49,959 nucleotides of DNA from Candidatus Bathyarchaeota archaeon (GCA_018396415.1 JAGTRE010000004.1:85380-135338); one strand, 5' to 3'; counted from the first letter of the stretch, positions 26,268 through 35,916 are shown. The notes: generated by a model not told the origin, from the sequence alone. Translations and numbers: made by a program.

Positions 26268-26924
26268 TTACTTTATTCCTTCGGCGATAAAAATCCAGAT
26301 CGCTACTTTTCTCCCAGCTAGCGAAACTCCGCAACACTTTGTCTTAGCCAACTCGACTTTTACATTTTTTAGCTTCGCCTCTATGAACATTTTATGAATT
26401 TTTCTAAGGTTAAACCCTAACCAAAGATCTGACATCTCATTCTTTAGCCACCCTTCTTTATGCTCTTCAAGGTCTGAAATCACAAGTTTTCCTCCGTTTT
26501 TCAGAACTCGTGCCATTTCCATGACTGCTCTCTGCGGGTCCGGACAATGATGAAGAACCATATTACCAATAACAATATCAACAGAATTATCTTCTAGTGG
26601 AACGTTTTCTGCATCGCCTATTCTGAATTCAACTCGATCTGCCAATCCATTTTTGTTCAAATTTTCCTTAGCTTTATTAAGCATAGCCTCTGATAGGTCT
26701 ACTCCGATTACCTTTCCCGATTTACCAACCGCCCTCGCCGCCCCCAAAGTAAGAAACCCTGTTCCGATTCCTATATCCAAGACAACAGCACCTTCATTAA
26801 TTCCAGCACGGTTAATAATGATATCCCGAAGTTGTTCATCATAGTATTCTCTTCGCATCTCATCCCATTTCTCGGCTGTATTTTCAAAGTAGCCTTTAAC
26901 TTCCTTCTTTTCGTTAGCCTTCAA
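26268..26924 (-). CDS. Class I SAM-dependent methyltransferase
   Basis: This 218-aa protein has motif I VVLDIGIGTGFLTL near residue 48, motif II VIGVDLSEAMLNKA, motif III RVEFRIGDAENVPLEDNSVD and the VIGNMVLHHCPDPQRA motif IV region, as in UbiE/MenG-like methyltransferases. The substrate cannot be inferred. A C-terminal CCGVSLAGRKVAIWIF segment is typical of archaeal small-molecule methyltransferases. Confidence 0.85.
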   Translation of the reverse strand: MKANEKKEVKGYFENTAEKWDEMRREYYDEQLRDIIINRAGINEGAVVLDIGIGTGFLTLGAARAVGKSGKVIGVDLSEAMLNKAKENLNKNGLADRVEFRIGDAENVPLEDNSVDIVIGNMVLHHCPDPQRAVMEMARVLKNGGKLVISDLEEHKEGWLKNEMSDLWLGFNLRKIHKMFIEAKLKNVKVELAKTKCCGVSLAGRKVAIWIFIAEGIK

Positions 26925-27134
26925 AGAATCGCATCCATTACAAAGATACTGTCAATATGTAACCTATTAAATCGTTTTCACCAAGTTAGTGTGTGTTAGT
27001 AAAGTTTCTGTCACTGTTAAGCTTCATTTTCTAGGTTTTTAGACGAAAATTTATCTGGTGAAGAGTTAACCCAGATAGTAAATACAAAAGTTCAAGTTTT
27101 ATAGTGCCAAAATTGATGTCTAGTGGGATTAATA

Positions 27135-27932
27135 ATGGTGGACAAAAACTTAACATTGCTGAAGTCGCTTGGCTTCTCTAAACCTGAGGCTTTAATTTAT
27201 CTTAGTTTAGTGAAAAACCCGAAAGGAGAAACTGTCGAAGAAGTTTCCGCAGATTGCGGATTACCTCTGTCAAGTGTTCAAACCACCCTAGTCAAAATGT
27301 TTGAGAAGGGTCTGATCAAAGTTGAGGGTAATCGATTTGAGGCGCTAACTCCGAAACAGGCTTTAGAGGTAATTATTAAACGTAAAGAAGAAGTTTTAGA
27401 GCGAAAGCTTGCAGCGGCTCGTAATCTTGCCCTAACTCTTGAGAAATCTTTGGAACCACTGTACTGGGAGAAGCGACTCGGTCTTCGCCCTGAGGAAATT
27501 CTGCAACCCCTCGAAGACCTCAATGCAATGGAATCTCAAACAGCGAAGATTATTAGTAGTGCAAAAGGAGAGCTATTCATTTTTGCCGAGTCATTCGGTT
27601 GGTATGAAAAAGTTCGTAGGGAGCTTTTGAAGGCTATAGATAAAGGAGTCAAGTCAAAGATCCTAATGATGGTAGTTGATAAGTTCTCTGCCAAAAGAGC
27701 CAGTGAACTCAAGCGCCATGGCGCAGAGGTTAGACGTTGTGCGGAAGAGTGGTATCCAGTTCGGGGAACACTAGTTGATAATGAGAAGCTTGTGTTTTTA
27801 ATTTGGGCGACGAGAAAAAAGGATATGCCAACTCCAATTTATTATAAGCCTCACTATACTACAAATGCAGGTTTAATTAGGGTTTTTGCCGACGCTTTCC
27901 AGAGAAGATGGGAAATGGCTAAAATCATTTAA
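27135..27932 (+). CDS. TrmB-family transcriptional regulator
   Basis: The N-terminal winged helix (residues ~4-70, LLKSLGFSKPEALIYLSLV and LPLSSVQTTLVKMFEKGLI) is followed by a coiled dimerisation helix and a C-terminal phospholipase D-like ligand domain (AKGELFIFAESFGWYEKVRREL, read in pieces) without a catalytic HKD. TrmB proteins sense sugars or redox signals. The gene is isolated, so its target is not evident; the methyltransferase diverges on the other side of a 200-bp intergenic region. ATG 27135 is preferred to the upstream TTG. Confidence 0.82.
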   Translation: MVDKNLTLLKSLGFSKPEALIYLSLVKNPKGETVEEVSADCGLPLSSVQTTLVKMFEKGLIKVEGNRFEALTPKQALEVIIKRKEEVLERKLAAARNLALTLEKSLEPLYWEKRLGLRPEEILQPLEDLNAMESQTAKIISSAKGELFIFAESFGWYEKVRRELLKAIDKGVKSKILMMVVDKFSAKRASELKRHGAEVRRCAEEWYPVRGTLVDNEKLVFLIWATRKKDMPTPIYYKPHYTTNAGLIRVFADAFQRRWEMAKII

Positions 27933-28049
27933 AGTAAGCAAACTGCGGTCATTTTCTTTAACATAAAATTATTGTATTTAAAACTCATTACTACGAGAAC
28001 TTAAGGCAAATTCTCCAAATTATTAATTGAAAAATCAAGGGTTGTTGGG

Positions 28050-28670
28050 TTGGCTTTAGAAAACTTCTTCGTGGCTTTGGGCTACTCGGGGGTCTTTGCG
28101 CTTGTTTTAATCCTGAACGTTATTCCGGCATTTATGCCTCCGACGTGGATGGTTCTCTCTTTAATTTATATTTCATTTTCAAGACATTTCGCCCCTCTGC
28201 CGCTGGCTCTAGTGGGATGCACCGCTTCAACGCTGGGTAGATTTATTTTGTCTTACGTCGGAACTGCAAGTCGGGGGCTTATGGATGAGAGGCGTAAAGA
28301 GAGTCTCAACAGGCTGCGGACAACAATTGATTCCAAAAAGGGAGGAGGCTTCTTAGTTTCCTTTGCGGTTGCCCTTAGCCCACTACCCAGTAATGCTTAC
28401 TTTATCGCTGTGGGAATGATGAAATATCAAGTCCTTGAGGTCTTTGCTGGCTTTATGCTAGGGAGGCTTCTCTTGTATTGGCTTGCAATTAACCTTACCA
28501 GGGTTGCTTCACTTTCACTTGAAGAACTTTTTAGAAATGAACTCTACATGGTTTCAATAATCGACCTTATTGGCATCGGGTCTGCAATCCTTCTCGCTTT
28601 CATAGACTGGGATAAGTTGATCGGAGAAAAGCGATTAAGCATTATTAGTCCAAAATTAAGAAGGCGCTGA
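28050..28670 (+). CDS. Multipass membrane protein of the small multidrug export/VTT type (COG2426-like)
   Basis: The 206-aa protein has about five hydrophobic helices (e.g. 8-28, 32-66, 95-125, 128-150, 170-190) with a prominent polar stretch DERRKESLNRLRTTIDSKKG between helices 2 and 3 and an SPLPSNAYFIAVGMMKY loop. These features recall COG2426/DedA-like proteins. Substrate unknown. It follows the TrmB regulator by about 118 bp on the same strand. Confidence 0.65.
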   Translation: MALENFFVALGYSGVFALVLILNVIPAFMPPTWMVLSLIYISFSRHFAPLPLALVGCTASTLGRFILSYVGTASRGLMDERRKESLNRLRTTIDSKKGGGFLVSFAVALSPLPSNAYFIAVGMMKYQVLEVFAGFMLGRLLLYWLAINLTRVASLSLEELFRNELYMVSIIDLIGIGSAILLAFIDWDKLIGEKRLSIISPKLRRR

Positions 28671-28674
28671 ATAC

Positions 28675-28747
28675 TGGAGCCGGGGAGGATTTAAAGCCCT
28701 GTGGGGGCGGCCGCAGACCGCTCACCTAACCATCCAGCCGCTATGGC
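28675..28747 (-). pseudogene. tRNA-Cys-like relic
   Basis: The minus strand ends CCCCGGC-T-CCA, the 3' end expected of an archaeal tRNA-Cys (U73), and the length of 73 nt is right. The 5' acceptor GCCATAG can pair at only four of seven positions, the T-arm is reduced (AGG...CCT around TTTAAAT), and the anticodon stem GCGGT/GCCGC closes a loop of only five nt (CTGCG). It looks like a decayed tRNA-Cys. A partner half encoded elsewhere cannot be excluded. Confidence 0.5.
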
Positions 28748-28819
28748 GAGTCGCTTTCTCCTGAGTTATGTGGATTTTATTTTTTGTTCAACCTGTAAGT
28801 TTGCGTAGGTAAAAAATGA

Positions 28820-28895
28820 TGGGGCTGGTGGGATTTGAACCCACGATCTCGAGGGCCCAAGCCTCGAAGCCTAGACCATACTAGCCGACAGCCCC
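28820..28895 (-). tRNA. tRNA-Pro(UGG), no intron
   Basis: The acceptor GGGGCTG pairs with CAGCCCC, the anticodon stem CGAGG/CCTCG encloses CTTGGGC (anticodon TGG), and the T-arm is GTGGG-TTCAAAT-CCCAC, A73. CCA is not encoded (the next bases are TCA). It is the only uninterrupted tRNA in the window. Confidence 0.93.
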
Positions 28896-28898
28896 AGC

Positions 28899-28995
28899 TG
28901 GAGCCCCAGGCGGGATTCGAACCCGCGACTTACGGCTTTCTCGACCAGGGGACACTATACAAGGCCGTCGCTCTGACCAGCTGAGCCACTGGGGC
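28899..28995 (-). tRNA. tRNA-Thr(UGU) with 20-nt intron
   Basis: The acceptor GCCCCAG pairs with CTGGGGC, followed by U73 and encoded CCA; U73 agrees with archaeal tRNA-Thr. The D-arm is GCTC...GAGC and the T-arm GCGGG-TTCGAAT-CCCGC. Anticodon stem ACGGC/GCCGT encloses CTTGTA-A (anticodon TGT), split after position 37 by a 20-nt intron at 28938-28957. The BHB core is exact: CTTG with CGAG and cuts TA^T and AA^A. The mature tRNA is 74 nt. It lies only 3 nt from tRNA-Pro. Confidence 0.93.
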
Positions 28996-29091
28996 TCTTT
29001 GGCATCAACACGGCTTTATGAAATTTAAAAAGCTTATTCTATTTGTTTCTCGTAAATCTTTATCACTCAAATAACTGGAGCCCTGCAGATT

Positions 29092-29184
<93 letters not shown>

Positions 29185-29295
29185 CTAACAGTTGTTAATC
29201 CTACGCTACTTAATTTGCCTTCTTTTTCCAACATTCTCAGGAAATGAATTTTGGCATGAAGACATTACGTATGTAGACTTAAAATGGAGGTATAT

Positions 29296-29991
29296 TTACG
29301 ATTTTTTTAATACCTTAACGTCTCCGGTTTTACACCCTAGGTAAACCAAATTAGTCATGCCTACGAATAGGCCTGTCTCGACTATTCCGGGAATCATTTT
29401 TAACGACAATTCAAGTTCTAATGGGTCATCGATAATTCCAAAGTTTAGGTCGAAAATGAAGTTTCCATTATCGGTGATGATTGGGCCGACTTTTCCTAGG
29501 CCTTGTCTAACGGTCAATTTCCCACCTATTTCTTGAATTTTCCTCATAACCGAAGAAGCTGCAAAGGGAATGACTTCAATTGGAACTGGGCATTTCCCAC
29601 CAAGCTTTTTGACAAACTTCGTTTCATCGGCTACGACAATGAATTGCTTTGCTGAACTGTCGACGATTTTCTCACGGGTCATCGCACCCCCATGTCCCTT
29701 AATAAGGTCCAGATCATAGTTGATTTGGTCTGCCCCATCGATGGATATGTCAAGTTGGGGATGCTCGTCAAGTGATGTCAGGGGGATATGACATTCGATA
29801 GCGAGTTTCATAGCTTGATAGGATGTTGGTACACCTAGAACCTCTAACCCCTCTTCTGATACCTTCCTTCCTAACTCCTGAATCGCATATGCGGTGGTGC
29901 TTCCACTCCCAAGACCGATGACAAAGCCATCTTTAACATGTTCAACCGCTCGTAGCGCTGCTTTTCTTTTTGCTTCTTCCCTCCAACTCAA
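29296..29991 (-). CDS. rpiA: Ribose-5-phosphate isomerase A
   Basis: It interconverts ribose 5-phosphate and ribulose 5-phosphate. The 231-aa sequence has the family start EAKRKAALRAVEHVKDGFVIGLGSGSTT (in pieces), the DGADQI motif near 86 (SIDGADQINYD), KGHGGAMTREKI and VVADETKFVKKLG. All catalytic segments are present. It follows a membrane-anchored coiled-coil gene on the same strand with 10 bp between. Confidence 0.96.
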   Translation of the reverse strand: MSWREEAKRKAALRAVEHVKDGFVIGLGSGSTTAYAIQELGRKVSEEGLEVLGVPTSYQAMKLAIECHIPLTSLDEHPQLDISIDGADQINYDLDLIKGHGGAMTREKIVDSSAKQFIVVADETKFVKKLGGKCPVPIEVIPFAASSVMRKIQEIGGKLTVRQGLGKVGPIITDNGNFIFDLNFGIIDDPLELELSLKMIPGIVETGLFVGMTNLVYLGCKTGDVKVLKKS

Positions 29992-30001
29992 AATCTGCAG
30001 C

Positions 30002-30697
30002 CTACCCCTCTGTCTCCATTTGTTCCAGTCTTTCGAGTTCTTTTAATACCTCAGCGCGAATTTCTTCAATCTTTTCTTCCGCTTTAGTTCTAGGCGGCGT
30101 AGGTTTCGGTGCTGGTGGCTCTTTTTCCTCCGCAGGCTTCTTAGGCTTAGGCTTTTCTTCAACTGCTGCTGGAATCTCCGCAGGTTTAAGCTCCTCGACA
30201 ACTCCTAATCTTGTTCGGACTTCTTCGATCTTCCGATTGATTTCATCAAATTTGTCACGAAACATCTTGATCAGCTCTGACTGGCTTTTCTCAAGGTCAT
30301 GGAGAGTGATGATTGATTCATTATGCCCAATTCTTGCCTCAATCCGACTCATTTCATCTTTATATCGACCAACTAGGCGGTCACGTTCTGCTTCTGTAAT
30401 TTTTCCCTCTGCTTGCGCCTCATATAGGCGGGTTAACGCGTAACTAACTATTTCCTTTTCTAGGCCAAGGATTTTTAATTCCTCACGTGCCTTGCTAACT
30501 TCTTCTTCGCTAATGCTGCGTTCCGCTCGAGGCGGTATCGGTTCAATTGTAACGGGCTCCGGTTTTGAAGGCTTTATAGCTATTGTCTCAGGTTTTTGTT
30601 CCTTGCGTTTAGGGATGCGCCAGAATATAAACAACGCAAATCCCGTGATACCGCACACGGCCGCAATCCAAATCCATGAAGCGCTAATTGTTTCCAT
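30002..30697 (-). CDS. Membrane-anchored coiled-coil protein
   Basis: From ATG 30697 the protein is 231 aa. It has a single N-terminal transmembrane helix (about 6-24, WIWIAAVCGITGFALFIFW), then a charged, Pro-rich linker, two helical coiled-coil stretches (about 60-150) and a Pro/Lys/Glu-rich C-terminal tail. I do not recognise a family. A longer start at 30751 adds 18 residues of doubtful value. It precedes rpiA by 10 bp and may be co-transcribed with it. Confidence 0.65.
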   Translation of the reverse strand: METISASWIWIAAVCGITGFALFIFWRIPKRKEQKPETIAIKPSKPEPVTIEPIPPRAERSISEEEVSKAREELKILGLEKEIVSYALTRLYEAQAEGKITEAERDRLVGRYKDEMSRIEARIGHNESIITLHDLEKSQSELIKMFRDKFDEINRKIEEVRTRLGVVEELKPAEIPAAVEEKPKPKKPAEEKEPPAPKPTPPRTKAEEKIEEIRAEVLKELERLEQMETEG

Positions 30698-30806
30698 GGC
30701 CAGTAGCGGCGTCAATAAATGTTCCCTCAACAATTGACATGAACCGTCCAACCCTTATATAAGTATGCGGAAACGAGCGGTGTTGGAAGTTTTCAACTGG
30801 TCCAAA

Positions 30807-32057
30807 CTACTTAAGGAGGTCCATTGCAGTTAATGCTAAAACCTTTGTTGCATTCACCAAATCGTCTACAAGAACATATTCATCTGCCGTATGCGCTGTC
30901 TTCAAGAGTCCTGGTCCATACGAAATGGTTGGGATTCCGGCTTGATTCACTAAGAAGCGCATATCCAAAAAGGCGGTGCATAAATTGAATCGCGGAGTTA
31001 TGTCGGTCACCTGTTTAATGTTTTTTGCTAGAGTTTCACATATTTTCTCTCCTTGAGGGGTAACAGCAGCATCCGCTTCTAGAAGACTTTTTACTTCAAT
31101 TTTTAGCTCTGGGTCTTCCAGGTTTAGGCTTTTTAACACATCCTCTATCTCTTTTTTAGCGTCACTCATTTTTTCTTCGGGAATCAATCGTCTATCAATG
31201 GTCATCGAGCATCTACTTGGGACCACATTTACTTTAACGCCACCTAAAACTACGCCGCCAATCATTATAGTCGGATGCATAGCTTCCTTTGGCTCTACAT
31301 GATGGCTACTTGTCCTCATCGTCAACTTTGGCTTTAAACCTTCAAGGGCTTGAGCTACTTTGATGAGTTTCTCAAAAGCATTGATTCCCATAAATGGCAA
31401 ACTTCCATGTGCCGCCTTCCCTAGCGTAGTAATCTCCAACCACAATGCGCCCTTATGGGCATTCCAAATTGTACTTATTGAGGAAGGTTCGGTGACAATC
31501 GCATAATCAGCCTTGATCAACTGATTTTTTACTAGGTATCCTGTGCCAGCAAACCCTCCCGTTTCCTCATCAGGCACTGCAGAAATCGATAACTCTCCTC
31601 TCAGTTTAACTCCGGCTTCAACGAGTGCTTGAGCTGCCATAACCATGGCAGCAATTCCACCCTTCATGTCACTCGTTCCCCTTCCATACAATTTTCCCTC
31701 ATCAAAAGTTGGTAAAAAGGGATCCCTCGTCCAACCGGTTCCAGGTGGCACAACATCAAAATGCCCATTAAAATGTAATGATGGCTTCCATGCGGCTCCC
31801 TTCAGTGAGCCTAGAACGCTCACCCGTGGTAATCCTTCGCTATGGGGAGCTAACTCCTTTAACTTATCACTAGGAACCTCGATTAACTGCACGTTGAAGC
31901 CAATAGTTTGCAGCTTTTTTGCGATGAGTGCGGCACATTCGTCGTATTTATTGCCAGGTGGATTAACTGTGGGAATCTTAACTAGTTCCTTGGTAAAATT
32001 AACAATTTCTTCTCTCAGATCCTCAACTTGTTTTAAAACATCTTCTCGACTAACCAA
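30807..32057 (-). CDS. M20 family metallopeptidase (ArgE/DapE type)
   Basis: The 416-aa di-zinc deacylase has the metal motif LHFNGHFDVVPPG near residue 95, GRGTSDMKGGIAAMV with its Asp, the catalytic DEETGG near 165 and a late HTADEYV for the last ligand. The family includes acetylornithine deacetylase and succinyl-diaminopimelate desuccinylase; the sequence alone does not decide which. No lysine or arginine pathway gene adjoins it, although aspartate kinase lies 4 kb away. Confidence 0.88.
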   Translation of the reverse strand: MVSREDVLKQVEDLREEIVNFTKELVKIPTVNPPGNKYDECAALIAKKLQTIGFNVQLIEVPSDKLKELAPHSEGLPRVSVLGSLKGAAWKPSLHFNGHFDVVPPGTGWTRDPFLPTFDEGKLYGRGTSDMKGGIAAMVMAAQALVEAGVKLRGELSISAVPDEETGGFAGTGYLVKNQLIKADYAIVTEPSSISTIWNAHKGALWLEITTLGKAAHGSLPFMGINAFEKLIKVAQALEGLKPKLTMRTSSHHVEPKEAMHPTIMIGGVVLGGVKVNVVPSRCSMTIDRRLIPEEKMSDAKKEIEDVLKSLNLEDPELKIEVKSLLEADAAVTPQGEKICETLAKNIKQVTDITPRFNLCTAFLDMRFLVNQAGIPTISYGPGLLKTAHTADEYVLVDDLVNATKVLALTAMDLLK

Positions 32058-32160
32058 ACGAATCCCTCATTATCTTGACTAATTAAAAGCAACTTGTCTA
32101 AATTACTTGTCTTGGCATAATGGAAATGTAAGGAATATGGTTTAGATCGGCGGTTTTTAA

Positions 32161-32287
32161 TGGAGCCCCGGGCGGGATTCGAACCCGCGACTTCCGGCTT
32201 ATTGTAATGCAAACCTCGAGTGATAATATCTTATACCAAGCCGGCGCCTGTGGTCCTAATTGTTAGACCAGGCTGGGCCACCGGGGC
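32161..32287 (-). tRNA. tRNA-Thr(GGU) with two introns
   Basis: The acceptor GCCCCGG pairs with CCGGGGC, followed by U73 and encoded CCA. Anticodon stem CCGGC/GCCGG encloses TTGGTA-A (anticodon GGT), split by a 34-nt intron at 37/38 (32200-32233; BHB core TTGG/ACAA, 3 of 4). A second intron of 16 nt sits in the D-loop (32249-32264), with core TGGT/ACCA, all four pairs. Mature length is 74 nt. Confidence 0.88.
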
Positions 32288-32415
32288 CATCAGTTGCAGT
32301 ACTAAGGTAAATGAGTTTTTAAATCATTTCTACGCGTTGGTTACTACTGATTTTACAACAATTTTTTTAAGCATCTGTAAAATGTGCTATTCACACGAGC
32401 TCGAGGCAATTTAAC

Positions 32416-33759
32416 TTGGATCGTTTCGATATAGTAATTGTTGGAGCAGGGGTCGCGGGTTGCATTGCTGCCCGTAAAGCTGCAGAGCTGGATAGTGAAG
32501 TTTGTCTCATAGATCGGAAGCCTCGTAATAAGGTTGGCGATAAGGTATGTGGGGATGCGATTAGTAAGTCAAACTTTGATCAGTTGAAAATTAATTACCC
32601 CTCAGGTGAAGAGTTAGCCTGCAAGGTTAGGGGGATTCAAGTTTATTCTCCTGACCTCCGCGCGGTTTATAATGTTCAGGGTGAAGGCTTCATTGTTAAT
32701 AGGTTGGCATTTGGGCAAAGGTTAATGAATAGGGCGTTAGATGCAGGCGCTCTACTATATGATAACGCGGTTGCCGTTGAACCCATCATCATGGATAACT
32801 TTGTAAAAGGAGTTAAAGTCAGAGATCTCATCAAAGATAAGATTATCGAAGTTTATGGGAATGTGACAATTGATGCGAGTGGATTTCACTCTCCGTTGAG
32901 GGGTAAAATGCCGGCAGCATGGCATGTTGAAAGTAATATAGCTGGAGAAGATGTTGTGGTCTGCTATCGGGAGATTCGGGAACTTAAGAATGAATTAGAA
33001 GATCCAAACTACTGCAAAATTTATCTAAATCAAGCAATTGCTCCGGGCGGCTATATTTGGGTCTTCCCTAAAAATGGAACTAAAGTAAATATCGGACTTG
33101 GTGTTCAAAAGAAGAGAGGCTTTTTAAACCCCAAAACTCAACTTTATAGGCATATTTTATCCCAACCAGCTTACGCAAACTCTAGACTTGACCATGGAGG
33201 GGGAGGGGAAGTTCCCACACGTAAACCGATTGACCCACTAGTTGTAAATGGGCTTATGTTCGTGGGGGATGCGGCATGTCAAGCAAACCCCCTTCATGGA
33301 GGCGGAATAGGTTCAGCGATGGCGGCTGGAATGTTAGCTGCAGAGGTAGCGGTTAAAGCTCTTCAAATTGGAGACTTCAGTCAAAGGTCATTGTGGCAGT
33401 ATTGTTTCGAATTTATGAAGAGTATGGGTGCTAAGCATGCAAGTCTTGATGTTTTTAGAATTTTTCTCCAGAGAACTTGTGATGCGGATCTTAACTATGG
33501 TATGCAACGTTTGATGATTACTGAAACTGACTTGCTGAAGATTGGCGCTGGTGAAGATTTACGTCTAAATATTACTGAAAAGGTTGGAAGAGCAATTCGA
33601 GGCAGCCGAAAGATTCGGCTACTTTTAAGGCTAAGGAATGCCGCTGCGATAATGCAAAAACTGCGAACTATTTATCAGCAATACCCTGCGTCACCGGAAA
33701 ACCATGCGGAATGGAAGAAGCAAGAATCTTCAATTTATGAGATGATCGTTAAGGTTTGA
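32416..33759 (+). CDS. Geranylgeranyl reductase family flavoprotein
   Basis: The 447-aa FAD-dependent reductase starts with a dinucleotide motif IVIVGAGVAGCIAARKAAE (residues 5-23). It has the family PTRKPIDPLVVNGLMFVGDAACQANPLHGGGIGSAM stretch near 270-305 (read in pieces), with the GD FAD-contact. In archaea such enzymes saturate the isoprenoid chains of membrane lipids or menaquinone. The start is TTG 32416. The stop is 5 bp from the stop of the convergent RACo-like gene. Confidence 0.88.
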   Translation: MDRFDIVIVGAGVAGCIAARKAAELDSEVCLIDRKPRNKVGDKVCGDAISKSNFDQLKINYPSGEELACKVRGIQVYSPDLRAVYNVQGEGFIVNRLAFGQRLMNRALDAGALLYDNAVAVEPIIMDNFVKGVKVRDLIKDKIIEVYGNVTIDASGFHSPLRGKMPAAWHVESNIAGEDVVVCYREIRELKNELEDPNYCKIYLNQAIAPGGYIWVFPKNGTKVNIGLGVQKKRGFLNPKTQLYRHILSQPAYANSRLDHGGGGEVPTRKPIDPLVVNGLMFVGDAACQANPLHGGGIGSAMAAGMLAAEVAVKALQIGDFSQRSLWQYCFEFMKSMGAKHASLDVFRIFLQRTCDADLNYGMQRLMITETDLLKIGAGEDLRLNITEKVGRAIRGSRKIRLLLRLRNAAAIMQKLRTIYQQYPASPENHAEWKKQESSIYEMIVKV

Positions 33760-33764
33760 AAATC

Positions 33765-35753
33765 TTAATGTGTAAGCCAATTTCCGTTATCAGTTTCACG
33801 ACCAGCTAGTGAATAATGCCCTAATCTCTGCAGTAGTTCCCTTGTAATCGGAAACCTGTCTAGATCTTTATATGGGAGATACATCGACTTAGCATATTCT
33901 ATAGCGAAATCGGGGTCAATAGCAATTTCGTGGTAGCGACACTTTTCAACGATTTCTTGAGCGTATTCCCTAGCGCTCTTTGATACTAGCATCATTCTGG
34001 CGCCAGTGCCAGCTGAATTCCCAATAAACTTAACCTTTTGAAGGGAAAATTCGGGATACATTCCAATAGTTCTTGCACTTTCAGGGTCAACATAATTACC
34101 AAATGCACCCGCTATCACAACCTGCGCAACATCATCTTCAGCTACACTCATTTTTTTCATTAGAATTGAGGCACCTGCATGCATCGCAGCCTTTGCCTTA
34201 AGTAGCTCTTCAACATCATTTTCTGTGATTGATATATCATAGCTACTGTTTGTTTCCTCTTTGGTGGCAATTATAAATTCTAATCCATGCGCCCCTAGGC
34301 GGAGCCTATCCGTTTTCGTCATCATTTCTTTAACGAATCTTCCACGAGTGTTAATAATACCTGCTTTTAATAGAGCGGCTAGAGCGTCGATAAGTCCTGA
34401 TCCGCAGATACCTATCGGCTTCACGTCGTCGATGGTTATATAACTAACTTCTAAAGTTTCTGGGTCGACGCTAATTCTTTCTATTGCGCCAGTAGAAGCC
34501 CTCATTCCATGAGTTATATGCATCCCCTCGAATGCAGGTCCCGATGCACATGAGCAAATTAAAACTCCATTTTCATTTCCTATGGCGATTTCAGTATTTG
34601 TACCAATATCAATGTTAAAAATGACCTCCTTAGAGTCCAACATTTTTGCAACCATAATATCTGCAACGCTGTCAGCGCCAACAAAGCCGCCTATAGTTGG
34701 TGCAACGTATATGTTTCCATTTGGATTCAAATTCAAACCCTGAATTTTAGAAGCTTGAACATCCATGCCTCTCGTTATAACTGGGGGGTATGGAGATAAT
34801 GCAACATGTTTAGGCCATATTTTCAAGAAAAGATGATGCATACAAGTGTTTCCAACAAATACAGACTCATAAATCTCATCAGGTTTTACTCCAACCTTCT
34901 CACAGCACTCTCGAATCATCTCGTTAATTCCACTAACAACAGCTTTTTGAAGCTCTTCGAGTTGGTTTGAACCCTTCATGGCATAGGTTATTCTAGACAT
35001 TACATCTTCGCCATACGGAATCTGTGGATTCAACCTTGCCGAGACTGCTAGGACTTTTCCAGTGTTTAGATCGATTAGGAAGCCTGCAAGCTTGGTGGTT
35101 CCTATATCCACTGCAAAGCCATAACATCGAGAGGTAGTATCGGCAGGTTCAATTGCTATAATCTTCTCTTCGTTCCAAACTACTACTGTACACCTCCAGT
35201 TGCTTTCGCGAAGCACGAAGGGAATTTGCAAAGCCGCCTCGTAGGACAACTTTAGTTTATCGAGTTTGTATTGGGTTTTTAGAGCTTCAAGTAATCTACT
35301 TTCATCAGATCGGGGATCCTCGATTGATGCTTTCCGTAGTTTCACGAAATACTTTTTTACCATCGGGTAGGGGGCAACAGGAACTTCGAGCCCTTCAGTT
35401 TGTAGCCTTTGTTTTCCCATCCTACTTCTTTCAGGTACCGAAACTATTACATTTCCCAGTATTCGAGTCTGGCATGCTAGCCTATACGACTCGCTAATTT
35501 CGTCTTTAGAAAGGTGTTTCAATTCGCATGGTGTGAGCTCACCAACCGTGTCCATATTAGACTCAATCTTCACCTTACACTTGCCGCAGATACCCCTAGA
35601 GCCACAAATCGACGTAAGATCGACTCCAAGTACTTTGGCTGCATCCATCAAAGTTTTTCCAAATGCTATTCTTATTCGCTTTTCATAGGGTCGAAATATA
35701 ACCTCAGCCTTCTTCCCGCTGTTAGCCACCGTTTTCACCACAGAATTTGTCAT
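33765..35753 (-). CDS. RACo-like corrinoid-activation protein (2Fe-2S ferredoxin plus ASKHA ATPase domains)
   Basis: The 662-aa protein has an N-terminal 2Fe-2S ferredoxin-like domain with CGSRGICGKC near residues 50-59 and a later Cys. A middle region is followed by an ASKHA domain with GFAVDIGTTKLAGFLIDL near 220 and a second part with FNIDIGTNTEIAIGN and VIAGAFGNY. This is the COG3894/DUF4445 architecture of reductive activators of corrinoid proteins, which use ATP to keep cobalt at Co(I). No corrinoid methyltransferase is in the window. Confidence 0.82.
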   Translation of the reverse strand: MTNSVVKTVANSGKKAEVIFRPYEKRIRIAFGKTLMDAAKVLGVDLTSICGSRGICGKCKVKIESNMDTVGELTPCELKHLSKDEISESYRLACQTRILGNVIVSVPERSRMGKQRLQTEGLEVPVAPYPMVKKYFVKLRKASIEDPRSDESRLLEALKTQYKLDKLKLSYEAALQIPFVLRESNWRCTVVVWNEEKIIAIEPADTTSRCYGFAVDIGTTKLAGFLIDLNTGKVLAVSARLNPQIPYGEDVMSRITYAMKGSNQLEELQKAVVSGINEMIRECCEKVGVKPDEIYESVFVGNTCMHHLFLKIWPKHVALSPYPPVITRGMDVQASKIQGLNLNPNGNIYVAPTIGGFVGADSVADIMVAKMLDSKEVIFNIDIGTNTEIAIGNENGVLICSCASGPAFEGMHITHGMRASTGAIERISVDPETLEVSYITIDDVKPIGICGSGLIDALAALLKAGIINTRGRFVKEMMTKTDRLRLGAHGLEFIIATKEETNSSYDISITENDVEELLKAKAAMHAGASILMKKMSVAEDDVAQVVIAGAFGNYVDPESARTIGMYPEFSLQKVKFIGNSAGTGARMMLVSKSAREYAQEIVEKCRYHEIAIDPDFAIEYAKSMYLPYKDLDRFPITRELLQRLGHYSLAGRETDNGNWLTH

Positions 35754-35916
35754 AACTCTAAAGTTAATCGTACTGAAACTTATAACAATGAATTAAGTGG
35801 AGCTTAGCCGAAAAAGCTTCATCCTAGGCTTATTCAATTGAAAAAAAGTAAAATGCAGCCTTTGAAATGCTAAATAAATAAGTAGGTTACACTATTTTTC
35901 TTTACCTAGACACTTT

